Below, piece after piece: positions 1-9,300 of a stretch of 64,000 nucleotides of DNA. Every line of letters starts with the position of its first letter. Position 1 is the first letter of the stretch. Made by a program: the position numbers and the translations under genes. Source of the DNA: Pseudaeromonas sharmana (GTDB lineage: Bacteria > Pseudomonadota > Gammaproteobacteria > Enterobacterales > Aeromonadaceae); NCBI RefSeq assembly GCF_042649925.1, contig NZ_JBHSAF010000014.1:744001-808000 (forward strand), read 5' to 3'. The notes beneath the pieces are model-generated. The model saw nothing but the letters and a program-made list of their open reading frames with translations, ran no database searches and was not told where the DNA came from.

Positions 1-58
1 GTTAGTGTTTCACCCCACTGTCAAACCGCTGTAATTGTTAACCTTCATGTTTCGCTCA

Positions 59-91
59 ACCGGTTCATAACCTATGAACCGGTCTTTTTTT
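59..91 (+). terminator. Rho-independent terminator of an upstream gene
   Basis: An 11-bp perfect stem (59-69 with 73-83) with a 3-nt loop is followed by C and seven T. It points rightward and so ends a gene lying left of the window. No T-run exists on the other strand, so it does not serve the acetyltransferase that ends at 112. Confidence 0.85.
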
Positions 92-111
92 ATCTCGCAC
101 CGGCTACGGAT

Positions 112-570
112 TTACTCCAGCAGCAACGTCATGTAGCGGCTGTAGGGATCGGCGCGATAATCGGCAAACGGAGCACAATCGCGAAAACCGCAGGTTTCGT
201 AAAGGCGGTGTGATGGCTCGAACGCCGGCGGCGTGCCGGTCTCCAGACTCAAGCGAACCAGTCCCTGGCGTCGCGCCTCGGCAATCAGGTGAGCCAGCAG
301 TGCGCGCGCCAGTCCCTGACGACGAAAAGCGGGGGCAACGCGCATGGATTTGATCTCGCCATGGTCAGGGCTCAGCATCTTCAACGCAATGCAACCGGCA
401 ACCTGATCCTGTTGCCACAGCGTCCAGAAACTGACGTCGGCCGCCTGCAAGGCCGTGCAGTCCAGCGCGTGAGTGCTCTCCGGCGGCGAGTCGGCGCGCA
501 TGTCGCGCAAGTGCTCTTCCAGCAACATGATCACCCGCGGATCCGTGACATCATCCAGTCGTATTTCCAT
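112..570 (-). CDS. GNAT family N-acetyltransferase
   Basis: A 152-residue single-domain GNAT protein, expected to move an acetyl group from acetyl-CoA to an amine; the substrate cannot be told. The core is visible as a V-x-x-x-F-R-R-Q-G-L-A-R segment near residues 78-89, which forms the acetyl-CoA pyrophosphate loop, followed by a C-terminal S-x-x-L-Y-E-x-x-G-F motif. The ATG has an AGGAG site 7 nt upstream. It lies 26 bp downstream of the XRE-cupin regulator in the same direction, so the two probably form a small operon in which the regulator comes first. Cytoplasmic, with no signal peptide. Confidence 0.85.
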   Translation of the reverse strand: MEIRLDDVTDPRVIMLLEEHLRDMRADSPPESTHALDCTALQAADVSFWTLWQQDQVAGCIALKMLSPDHGEIKSMRVAPAFRRQGLARALLAHLIAEARRQGLVRLSLETGTPPAFEPSHRLYETCGFRDCAPFADYRADPYSRYMTLLLE

Positions 571-596
571 CTCGTGCTCCTGCTGTCAATTTTGGT

Positions 597-1175
597 TCAG
601 AGAGTCTGGCCACGCGTCAGCGCCACCAGATAGCGTGCAGACGTGTCACCCGGGTTGAAAAATTCGGTGCCTCCTTCGATGCTCATACACAGGCAATCGC
701 CTGGCATCAGTTGCCAATCGATCCCTGCGCTATGGATCTGCATGCGCCCCTCCAGCATCCAGATCTGCTGGTGCCAATCCGTTGCCAGTGGCAATGGCTC
801 ATAGCTGACTCGTTGCCCGGGCGGAAAAACCACCTCCACCATCTGCAACGGAGCTGCCTGCAATGCGGTCAGCCGTCGCCGCTGATAACCGGACGCCGGA
901 TCGACCCACACATCCTGCTCGTCATGACGATAGCAGGGAGACTCTGTCGGCTTAACCTGCAGCCCGGCAAACAGCGATGCCAGCGGGATCCCCAACGCCG
1001 TTGCCAATCGGTCCAGCACCGCCGCGGTCGGACTACTCTGGCCGCGCTCTATGCTAGAGATGTTCGAGCGACTGACACCGGCCTGTTCGGCGAGCTGCTC
1101 CAACGACCAGCCCTGCTGTTCGCGCAACTGGCGCAAACGCGTGGCCAGCAAGCGTTGAAAATCAGCCTGTGCCAT
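597..1175 (-). CDS. XRE family regulator with C-terminal cupin domain
   Basis: 192 residues. The N-terminal helix-turn-helix (about residues 8-62, containing S-L-E-Q-L-A-E-Q-A-G-V-S-R-S-N-I-S) is of the Cro/CI type. The C-terminal half (about 105-185) is a cupin beta-barrel with P-G-Q-R-V and a W-x-L-x-P-G-D-C-L segment. This two-domain plan is typical of small-molecule-responsive regulators that often control a neighbouring metabolic or acetyltransferase gene. The start has a GGAGG site 6 nt upstream. It is transcribed towards the acetyltransferase and divergently from the YbaN-like gene; the shared upstream region holds inverted repeats that are the likely operator. The ligand is unknown. 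Confidence 0.88.
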   Translation of the reverse strand: MAQADFQRLLATRLRQLREQQGWSLEQLAEQAGVSRSNISSIERGQSSPTAAVLDRLATALGIPLASLFAGLQVKPTESPCYRHDEQDVWVDPASGYQRRRLTALQAAPLQMVEVVFPPGQRVSYEPLPLATDWHQQIWMLEGRMQIHSAGIDWQLMPGDCLCMSIEGGTEFFNPGDTSARYLVALTRGQTL

Positions 1176-1229
1176 CCTACACCTCCGCTGGTGATGCCCT
1201 GCTATGGTTATGGTTGCAACAACCTATTT

Positions 1230-1255
1230 ATTGGATCAAATCCAATATATTGGAT
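1230..1255. promoter_or_regulatory. Inverted and direct repeats, probable XRE operator
   Basis: ATTGGAT occurs at 1230-1236, inverted as ATCCAAT at 1240-1246 (a 7-3-7 palindrome), and again directly at 1249-1255. The block lies 55-80 bp upstream of the XRE-cupin start and about 100 bp upstream of the divergent YbaN-like gene. Short palindromes beside their own gene are the usual operators of XRE regulators; assignment to this regulator is inference. Confidence 0.5.
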
Positions 1256-1353
1256 ATCAAGACTAAAACCAAGACAAAAACAGCGATCATGGCGTGATCC
1301 CGGTCTACACTTCAGGCATAGTGATAGTAGATCTCATTTAGACGAGCGAAATC

Positions 1354-1725
1354 ATGCTGTTGCTGCAACTTCTCGGTTTTGTCTTTGTGGCCCTGGCGGT
1401 GGCAGGCATACTGCTTCCGCTGGTGCCTACCACGCCGTTTTTGTTACTGGCCGCCTGGTGTTTTGCCCGCAGCTCGCCGCGATTTCATCACTGGTTGCTG
1501 CATCACCGCTGGTTTGCTCCTTATCTGCGTCATTATCAGGATGGCGGCGGTATGGCGCGGCGCCACAAAATCATCATGCTCGGCCTGATGTGGGCCGGGA
1601 TCGGTTACTCCATCTGGCTGTTGCAACACAATGGTGTCCGTGGCGGTTTGCTATTGATAGCCCTGCTGGTCAGCCTGCACCTGCTGCGCATGCCTACGCG
1701 CCCGTCACTGACCGATCGCGACTAA
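1354..1725 (+). CDS. YbaN/DUF454 family inner-membrane protein
   Basis: A 123-residue hydrophobic protein of the DUF454 (YbaN) family. Two to four membrane segments are visible: residues about 1-35, which include the family's P-L-V-P-T-T-P-F-L-L-L-A-A signature, then a basic stretch, then about 72-105. The R-x-x-K/R-I region between them matches the family pattern. No biochemical function is established. It stands alone, divergent from the XRE-cupin regulator, with only a weak Shine-Dalgarno before the ATG. No gene follows for 250 bp. Confidence 0.85.
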   Translation: MLLLQLLGFVFVALAVAGILLPLVPTTPFLLLAAWCFARSSPRFHHWLLHHRWFAPYLRHYQDGGGMARRHKIIMLGLMWAGIGYSIWLLQHNGVRGGLLLIALLVSLHLLRMPTRPSLTDRD

Positions 1726-1974
1726 TGAGTCGTTGCCAACCAGTCATCTCTCAGGTGGGGGATCACTCATGCCATCGACTGGTTAGCCCTATGCGGCCCC
1801 CTCTCGACAGCGAGGCGCGGTAGCGTTGCCAGCATGGCCTCACGGCGTGTCAGCGTGGGCATCCCGGGCGCTGGCGCAGACTCAGCAACGGCTATTTAGG
1901 CCGGCTTAATCATTGCGTCAACCGCGGTGAAAGCCTATGATCGCAGCCCATTTTTCCCCCGCCGGTGATCTCCG

Positions 1975-3198
1975 ATGCTGAAAAAACCCCTGACCCTGCG
2001 CCAGTGCGAACTGGTTGCCGCCGTTCTGGCCGACGTGCTGCGCGATGGCGCAACCCTGGACCGCGCCTATGCCCGCCAGTTCTCCGAGCTGCGATTGGCC
2101 CCGTCCGAACAAGCCGCCATTGCGCTGGTGACCGGGGATCTGCTGCGCCGCCTGAACCTGTACGCACTGCTGGCTGGCGTCGAGGTCGAGCATGCCGGTA
2201 TCGCCGCCTGGAGTCTGTTGTGTATCTGGCATCACTTCTATAACTTGCCGATGCCGGACTGTGCCGCCGCACGTCAGTTTGACAAGAGTGGTTATGAAGC
2301 ACGCAAACAGCAGGCGCGCAGCGCTCCCATGGTGTGGGATGGCTGCCCGGCCTGGCTGGATGCCCTCGGCGAGGAGCAACTCGGCGACCAGTGGCCGGCG
2401 GAGCGTCGGGCCCTGGGTATGACGCCGCTACGCTACCTGCGCGCCAACACCCTGAAGGGATCGGTTGACCAGCTGATGCAACGCCTGGCCGCCGAAGGCG
2501 TCGAAACCCGTCCGGTGGCCGGTGTTGCCCACGCCGTTCAGGTACTCAACGACGCCGCCCTGTTCCGCACCGCCGCCTTCCAGGAAGGGTGGTTCGAGCA
2601 ACAGGATGCCGGCTCGCAGCACATAGCGGCATTTTTGAACGTCGAGCCAGGCATGCGGGTGATTGACGCCTGTGCCGGAGCCGGTGGCAAAACACTGCAA
2701 CTGGCGGCGGCGATGCATGGCAAGGGGCGCTTGCTGGCGATGGATGTCGAAGAGTGGAAGCTGGAAAATCTGCGTCAGCGCGCACGGCGCGCCGGTGCCC
2801 ACAACGTCGAGGCGCGCGTGATCACTTCCAGCAAGACCATCAAGCGCCTGAAAGAGACCGCCGATCGCCTGCTGCTGGATGTGCCCTGCTCCGGGCTGGG
2901 CGTACTCAAGCGTAACCCGGATGCCAAATGGCGCGATACTGAGAGCCGGTTACCGGTGCTGATGGCACTGCAGGCCGATATCCTGAATCGCTATAGTCAG
3001 ATGGTCAAACCCGGCGGCAAGCTGGTGTATGCCACCTGCAGCATACTGCCAAGTGAAAACCAGGATCAGGTCGCCCGTTTCCTTGAGCAACGCGGCGATG
3101 AATTCCAGCTCGAGGCCGAGCAGGTGATAAGCCCGGCAGCGACCGGGTTTGATGGCTTCTACATGGCCAGACTGGTGCGCCGCCGCGACGAGGCCTGA
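1975..3198 (+). CDS. RsmB/NOP family SAM-dependent RNA (cytosine-5) methyltransferase
   Basis: 407 residues. The N-terminal about 130 residues are NusB-like and helical, as in RsmB. The C-terminal part is a Rossmann-fold methyltransferase with SAM motif D-A-C-A-G-A-G-G-K-T near residue 230. The two catalytic cysteines of m5C enzymes are present: C305 in D-V-P-C-S-G-L-G and C355 in A-T-C-S. The SAM motif differs from the A-A-P-G-G-K of true RsmB and the length is below the usual about 430, so this is a paralogous family member rather than RsmB itself. The substrate is probably rRNA but not provable from sequence. It stands alone, with a weak ribosome-binding site. Confidence 0.85.
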   Translation: MLKKPLTLRQCELVAAVLADVLRDGATLDRAYARQFSELRLAPSEQAAIALVTGDLLRRLNLYALLAGVEVEHAGIAAWSLLCIWHHFYNLPMPDCAAARQFDKSGYEARKQQARSAPMVWDGCPAWLDALGEEQLGDQWPAERRALGMTPLRYLRANTLKGSVDQLMQRLAAEGVETRPVAGVAHAVQVLNDAALFRTAAFQEGWFEQQDAGSQHIAAFLNVEPGMRVIDACAGAGGKTLQLAAAMHGKGRLLAMDVEEWKLENLRQRARRAGAHNVEARVITSSKTIKRLKETADRLLLDVPCSGLGVLKRNPDAKWRDTESRLPVLMALQADILNRYSQMVKPGGKLVYATCSILPSENQDQVARFLEQRGDEFQLEAEQVISPAATGFDGFYMARLVRRRDEA

Positions 3199-3218
3199 GT
3201 CTCGCTGCCGTCGCCGGT

Positions 3219-3626
3219 CTATCCCTCCGGTGGCAACGCCTGACACTGAGCGGGCAACTGCTCGCTCAGTGCCTCGACCGATTCTACCCGCAACACATCG
3301 TCATAACCGGCACCATTGCCCACCCGAGGTCGCCCGATCAACTCCCCGTTGAGCTCTATGTAAAACGGCTGAAATGGTCGCCGCGCATGCTTGAGCACAT
3401 ACTCGCGCAGTGCCAATGCCACCTGATTGTCACCACTGACCCAGTACACCAGGTTACTGTCACACCGCTGCAGGCTGTTAACGTCGGCTCCGGCGCGATA
3501 CAGGCCGCTCAGCGGCTGCACTGCCCCGAGACTCGCCGTTGCCACCAGCAGCAGGCCATAGCCCAGACCGCGCAGAACGTGGCCTGACCTGCCCCACCGC
3601 CGGTATCTGTGCTGTTGTTTGCCCAT
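3219..3626 (-). CDS. Hypothetical membrane-anchored or exported protein
   Basis: About 135 residues. I chose the ATG at 3626 because AGGAAGA lies 6 nt upstream; an in-frame start at 3674 would add 16 basic residues without a clear site. A very basic N-terminus precedes a hydrophobic segment (about residues 20-36 of the chosen form), which suggests a signal anchor or signal peptide. The rest is a small soluble domain with two cysteines (R-C-D-S and Q-C-Q) that could form a disulfide in the periplasm. I do not recognise the family. It converges with the methyltransferase gene upstream. Confidence 0.65.
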   Translation of the reverse strand: MGKQQHRYRRWGRSGHVLRGLGYGLLLVATASLGAVQPLSGLYRAGADVNSLQRCDSNLVYWVSGDNQVALALREYVLKHARRPFQPFYIELNGELIGRPRVGNGAGYDDVLRVESVEALSEQLPAQCQALPPEG

Positions 3627-3761
3627 CCGCCTCTTCCTGTTTGCGTTGTCGCTGGTACGCCGGCGTGACGCCACGCTCCAGGGGGATTATTAAGTTTGAT
3701 TTAATAATAACCGCAAAAAGACACTCATTTTGCCGGGTAATCCTTCGCTGGCGCACACGGT

Positions 3762-3797
3762 AGAAATAAAAACGCCCCGAACCGTGAGGTCCGGGGC
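3762..3797 (-). terminator. Rho-independent terminator of deaD
   Basis: Read leftward, a GC-rich stem (3774-3783 with 3788-3797, one base bulged) is followed by a T5 run and more T-rich sequence. It lies about 30 bp past the deaD stop codon. Confidence 0.85.
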
Positions 3798-3828
3798 GCC
3801 TATATGCAGGACTACCGCGCGTTAACGC

Positions 3829-5757
3829 TTAGCGATCGCGACGACCGCCCTTGTCAAACTTGCCACCGGCTGGCTTGCGCGGGCCATTGCGCTTGAAGTC
3901 GCCACGGTCGCCACCAAACGGACGATCACGGCCTTCACCACGGCTAGGGCCACGACGCTCACCGCCACGATCGTTACCACGATCACCAAACGGGCGGCTA
4001 CGACGTTCGGTGCGTACCGGCATCTCACCCGTGAAACGGACGATCTCCAGCTGACGGCCGCAGACGCGGGCACGGCGCAGAACGTCCATGGTTTCGTTCG
4101 GCATGCCTTCCGGCAGGTCGACGGTGGTAAAGGTGTCAAAGATCTCAATGTGACCGATGAAGCTGCTTTCAATGTCGGCTTCGTTCGCGATGGCACCCAC
4201 GATCTGACCCGGCTTGACGCCATGCTCGTAGCCCACTTCGACGCGATAGCGCTCGGTGACGATCTCCGGGTGGTCCTTCAGCGGACGCGGACCGGCAGAC
4301 GGCGCCTTGCGCTCACGGCGTTCACGACGCTCGTCGCCGAAGCGATCGTTGCGGTCGCCAAAACGATCATTACGATCGTTGCGATCACCACGGTCGTTGC
4401 GATCCAGCATGCGCTGTGACGGCTCCGGCTGGTTCTCGTCCATGAACAGCGGCTCATCACCCTTGACCATCTTGGCCAGTGCGGCACACAAGTCGAGCGG
4501 ATCGACACTGTCGTCCTGCAGGAACTCGTTCACCACCTCCTGGAACGGCTCGAGATCGTCGGCCATCAGGGTGTCGCGGATCTGCTGCTTGAACAGTTCC
4601 AGACGATGCTTGTTGATATCCTGAGCAGTCGGCATGTGCATCGGCTCAATCGGCTGACGCGTGGTGTGCTCGATGGCACGCAGCATGCGGCGCTCACGCG
4701 GCGCTACGAACAGGATCGCATCGCCGGTACGGCCCGCACGACCGGTACGGCCGATACGGTGCACATAGGATTCGGTGTCATACGGAATGTCATAGTTGAC
4801 CACGTGGGTGATGCGCTCGACGTCCAGACCACGCGCCACGACATCGGTCGCCACCAGAATGTCCAGCTGACCCTGCTTGAGCTTGTCGACAGTGCGCTCG
4901 CGCAGCTTTTGCGGGATATCACCGTGCAGCGCTTCACAGGCATGGCCGCGGGCCGCCAGTTTGCTGGCCAGCTCTTCGGCTGCCGTCTTGGTCCGCACGA
5001 ACGCCAGCAGGGCATCATACGGCTCGACTTCCAGCAGACGGGTCATGGCATCCAGCTTGTGCAGGCCGGAAACCAGCCAGTAACGCTGGCGCACCGTCGA
5101 CGCCGTGCTGGTCTTGGCGGCAATCTTCACTTCCACCGGCTCTTGCAGGTGACGGTGTGCCACACGACGGATCACATCCGGCATGGTGGCGGAGAATAGG
5201 GCGATCTGACGATCGTGCGGGCACTGCTCGATGATCCATTCGACGTCATCGATAAAGCCCATGCGCAGCATTTCGTCGGCTTCGTCCAGCACCAGCGCAC
5301 GCAGTGCGGACAGGTCCAGCTTACCCTTGCGCATCAGGTCCATGACCCGGCCCGGCGTACCCACGACCACTTGGGCACCACGGCGCAGCGAGCGGATCTG
5401 GGTCTCATAAGAAGAACCGCCATAGATCGGCAGTACATGGAATTCCGGCATGTGCTTGGCGTAGCTCTGGCACGCTTCGGCAACCTGGATAGCCAGTTCG
5501 CGGGTCGGCGCCAGGATCAGGATCTGGGTCGAGTTATCGCTGGCATTCAGACGTGAAATCAGCGGCAGCGCAAAGGCGGCTGTCTTGCCGGTACCGGTCT
5601 GGGCCTGGCCCAGCAGGTCACGGCCTTCCAGCAACGGCGGAATCGCTGCAGCCTGGATTGGGGATGGGGTCTCATAGCCGACATCATTCAGCGCTTTGAG
5701 GATAGGAGCAGCAAGGCCCAGCTCAGAAAAGCTCGGCAGGGTTTGGTTCTCAGACAT
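3829..5757 (-). CDS. deaD: DEAD-box ATP-dependent RNA helicase DeaD/CsdA
   Basis: 642 residues from the ATG at 5757, chosen because GGAAG lies 5 nt upstream and the product then begins like other DeaD proteins; the frame stays open 36 codons further. All helicase motifs are present: Q motif, A-Q-T-G-T-G-K-T, P-T-R-E-L-A, D-E-A-D, S-A-T, A-R-G-L-D-V and H-R-I-G-R-T-G-R. After the core comes a low-complexity tract of repeated R-N-D-R-F-G-D units, then the DeaD RNA-binding domain (V-G-Y-E-H-G-V-K-P-G-Q-I-V-G-A-I), then an R/G-rich tail. It unwinds RNA in ribosome assembly and mRNA decay, notably in the cold. A terminator follows. Confidence 0.96.
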   Translation of the reverse strand: MSENQTLPSFSELGLAAPILKALNDVGYETPSPIQAAAIPPLLEGRDLLGQAQTGTGKTAAFALPLISRLNASDNSTQILILAPTRELAIQVAEACQSYAKHMPEFHVLPIYGGSSYETQIRSLRRGAQVVVGTPGRVMDLMRKGKLDLSALRALVLDEADEMLRMGFIDDVEWIIEQCPHDRQIALFSATMPDVIRRVAHRHLQEPVEVKIAAKTSTASTVRQRYWLVSGLHKLDAMTRLLEVEPYDALLAFVRTKTAAEELASKLAARGHACEALHGDIPQKLRERTVDKLKQGQLDILVATDVVARGLDVERITHVVNYDIPYDTESYVHRIGRTGRAGRTGDAILFVAPRERRMLRAIEHTTRQPIEPMHMPTAQDINKHRLELFKQQIRDTLMADDLEPFQEVVNEFLQDDSVDPLDLCAALAKMVKGDEPLFMDENQPEPSQRMLDRNDRGDRNDRNDRFGDRNDRFGDERRERRERKAPSAGPRPLKDHPEIVTERYRVEVGYEHGVKPGQIVGAIANEADIESSFIGHIEIFDTFTTVDLPEGMPNETMDVLRRARVCGRQLEIVRFTGEMPVRTERRSRPFGDRGNDRGGERRGPSRGEGRDRPFGGDRGDFKRNGPRKPAGGKFDKGGRRDR

Positions 5758-5903
5758 AAGATCTTCCGATTGTGAGGAAAGGATACGGGCTCTCGGCGGC
5801 AAGTCTCTTACGTCCCTACGTCGCTGCTGGCCCGGGTGTTGCAAAAGGGCGGTGATTATATACATAGCTTAGCGAGTTTGTCGCTAAAAATGTGATATTT
5901 ATC

Positions 5904-6335
5904 TCAGTGTCGCTTTTTTTGCCGTAGTACGGCCAGCGTCAAACGACTGGTACAGATCAGGCGCTGGGCCTCATCGTGAATCTCGGTCTGCCAGATCTGG
6001 GTCGTTGCCCCCAGATGCACAGGACGCGTCGTGCCAATTACCAGCCCGTCGCGTTTGGCTCGCACATGGTTGGCATTGATGTCGAGCCCGACACAACAGA
6101 AGTCGCGACTGACACACATGTTACCGGCCACCGAGCCCAGCGTCTCCGCCAGGACCACCGAAGCCCCGCCATGCAGCAGTCCCATCGGCTGATGGGTATG
6201 ACTGGCCACCGGCATGCTGGCCTGCAGGAAATCCTCTCCAAACGCACAATAGTGAATTCCCAGATGGGCCACCAGGGTGTTCGCTGACAGCTGGTTAAGA
6301 CTGTCGAGGGTGAAGTCACGTTTCCAGATCGCCAT
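5904..6335 (-). CDS. menI: 1,4-dihydroxy-2-naphthoyl-CoA hydrolase (hotdog thioesterase)
   Basis: 143 residues, closely resembling E. coli MenI/YdiI: the W-K-R start, the Q-P-x-G-L-L-H-G-G-A-S-V-V-L-A-E active-site stretch with the catalytic Glu, G-S-V-A-G, I-N-A-N-H-V-R and the C-terminal S-R-L-T. MenI releases DHNA from its CoA ester in menaquinone synthesis; the related YbdB acts in siderophore proofreading but is less similar here. An AGAGGA site precedes the ATG. It lies just after ydiJ in the same direction, as ydiI does beside ydiJ in E. coli, which supports the call. Confidence 0.85.
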   Translation of the reverse strand: MAIWKRDFTLDSLNQLSANTLVAHLGIHYCAFGEDFLQASMPVASHTHQPMGLLHGGASVVLAETLGSVAGNMCVSRDFCCVGLDINANHVRAKRDGLVIGTTRPVHLGATTQIWQTEIHDEAQRLICTSRLTLAVLRQKKRH

Positions 6336-6388
6336 AGTGATTCCTCTGCTAGCACAGGAGCGCCGAAGCGCCCCTGTGAATGCCCCGT

Positions 6389-9300
6389 TTACAGCAGCTC
6401 CAGCAATGCCTGCAGCGGATGGCGTAACTTTTCGCCCTCCATCCGTTTAACCTGGCTGCGGCACGAGTAACCGCTGACCAGGCAACGCTCTTTGGGCAAC
6501 CTGGCCAATGCCGGGCCCCAGCTCTGCTGATAGATATCCTGCGAATCTTGCAGGTGCGCCGCATCGTGGCCATAGGTGCCGGCCATGCCACAGCACCCCA
6601 GGGCCACCGGCTTGAGGATGGCGCCGAGGTAGGAGAAAATTTTCCCCCAGTCAGCATTGCTGGCTGGCAGCGCCGTCTTCTCGGTGCAGTGACCAAACAG
6701 GAAGTATTCGCCCTGACTGCCGGTGCGCGGCGCCGTGTCAGCCAGCGCGGTCAACAGCCACTCCTGCGGCAACAGCACCTTGAAGTCTCCCCGTGCATCG
6801 CCCAACGCCTTGGCGTACTCATCGCGGTAGCACAGCACCATGGCCGGATCCGGCCCCACCATCGGGATGCCGAGGTGATGCAGGCGGTTGAAGAACTGGG
6901 CGGCATTGGCCGCCGTACGGGCAAAACTGCGCAAGAAACCCTTGATGTGTTGCGGCTTGCCGTTCGGTTTGAACGGCACCAGCAGCGGCGCGTAGCCCAG
7001 CTTTTCGATAAGCCGGATCAGGTCGCGCACCACGGGTGCATCGTAATAGCTGGTAAAGGGATCCTGCACCACCAGCACCACCTTCTGCCGCGCCTGCGGC
7101 GACATGCGCTCGAGCTTGTCCAGATCGAACAGCGCAGCCGGGTGGCCGGCCAGCTCCTGCTTCAATGTGGGTTGACTCAGCAGTGGCACGTCGACCATGC
7201 CGATGGTTTTCTCGGTGGCCCGCTGCACCCACTTTTGTTTGAGAAAGTAGTTCACCATCCCTGGCGCCGTCGCCATCAAGGGGGCATAGGATTCGACGGT
7301 GGCGACAAAATAATCCTTCACCGGGCGCAGATAACGCTGGTGGTAGAGCTCGATGAAGCGCGAGCGGAACGCCGGCACATCGACTTTGATCGGGCACTGG
7401 CTGCTACAGGCCTTGCAGGCCAGACAGCCCTGCATCGCCTCCATCACCTCATGTGAGAAATCGTATTGGCCACGCACCTTGGCCAGCGTGTTGCGCACCC
7501 GGCCCACCAGCTCACGCCAGCGGATACCACCATGGTGGATCTCGAGCTCTTCGGTCAACGGATTGAATCCCTGCGCTTCGAGTTGACGCAACCACTCACG
7601 CATCAGCGTCGCCCGCCCCTTCGGCGAATGACGGCGATCACCCGTCAGTTTAAACGAGGGACACATCGGCGAATTCAGCTCGAACGTGAAGCACAGGCCG
7701 TTGCCATTGCAGGAGACCACGTCGGTAAAACTGTCGCGTACTGCCACCGGGATCTGACGGTCATAAGCCCCGCGCTTGGTGGCATCGACGGACACCAGTG
7801 GCGAATCCACGCCCAATGGCGTGCAGATCTTGCCCGGGTTCATACGGTTCTTCGGATCAAATACCGCCTTGATACGGCGCAGATCGTCAAACAGATCGCC
7901 AAAATAGGCCGGACCATATTCGGAACGGAAACCACGGCCATGCTCGCCCCACATCAAGCCACCGTACTTGGCCGTCAGCGCCACCACCTGGTCGGAGATG
8001 GTGCGCAGCAACACCTCCTGCTCGGGATCGCACATATCCAGCGCCGGCCGCACGTGCAACACGCCACAATCGACGTGGCCAAACATGCCATAGGTCAGCT
8101 GATGCGCATCGAGTAGCGCCCGGAACTCCATGATGAAGTCCGCCAGTTTCTCTGGCGGTACCGCGGTATCCTCGGTGAAAGGTACCGGCTTGCGCCTGCC
8201 CTTGGCATTGCCCAGCAGACCGACCGCCTTCTTGCGCATTGCGTAGACGCTCTCGATGCTGGCCAGATCGTCACAGATCTGGAAGCCAATGATGCCCCCC
8301 TCGCCTGCGGCCAGCATGGCATCAAGACGACTCGCCAGTGCCGATACGCGCCGTTGTTGTTCAGTCGCGTCGTCACCGGCAAATTCAACGATATTGATGC
8401 CCTGCATCTCCTTGCCGGGCACATCGGTGATCAGTTCACGCACCGAGTGCCAGATGATGTCGCCGCGCGCCAGATTCAGGACCCGGGAGTCGACCGTTTC
8501 GACCGACAGCGCATCCGCAGCCACCATGACAGGGGCACTGCGCAATGCGGACTCAAAACTGTCGTACTTGATATTAATCAGCGTGCGGAAAGTCGGGATC
8601 GGCGTCAGGTCCAGCCGCGCCTCGGCAATGTAGGCCAGGGTGCCTTCCGAACCACACAACAGTCGGCTCAGGTCTATGCTGCCGGTTTGCGGATCATAGA
8701 CATGTTTGAGGTCATACCCTGTCAAGAAGCGGTTCAGTTTCGGAAATGTCGCCTCAATCTGGTCGCGCTTGTCACGCGCGACGGCCAGCACGGTACGGTA
8801 TAGCTCACCTTCCCTGTCCTGTTGAGCCAGCTTGGCCTGCAATGCCTCACCACAGACCGGAGCGGCAAGGATCCGGGTGCCGTCCTCCAACACCGCCGTA
8901 ACGTCCAGCACGTGTGCCGATGTCTTGCCATAGACCAGCGAGCCCTGACCCGAGGCATCGGTATTGATCATGCCGCCAATGGTGGCGCGGTTGCTGGTCG
9001 ACAGCTCGGGCGAGAAAAACAGGCCATGGGGTTTGAGAAACTCATTGAGCTTGTCTTTGACCAATCCGGCCTGCACCCGCACCCAACGCTCATCGGCATT
9101 GAACTCCAGGATGCCGTGCATGTGGCGTGACAAATCGACGATCAGGCCATCATTCAGCGCCTGACCATTGGTGCCGGTGCCGCCGCCGCGAGCCGAAAAG
9201 TGCACCTGTGCAAAGCGAGGTTCGCGCGCCAGCTGCGTCAGCACAATCAGGTCATCGGTATGGCGTGGAAACACCACCGCCTGCGGCACCCACTGATAAA

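Noticed and set aside
711..1823. 370-codon rightward frame over the XRE-cupin and YbaN genes
   Set aside because: It crosses two conserved genes and their promoter region; its composition is shadow-like.
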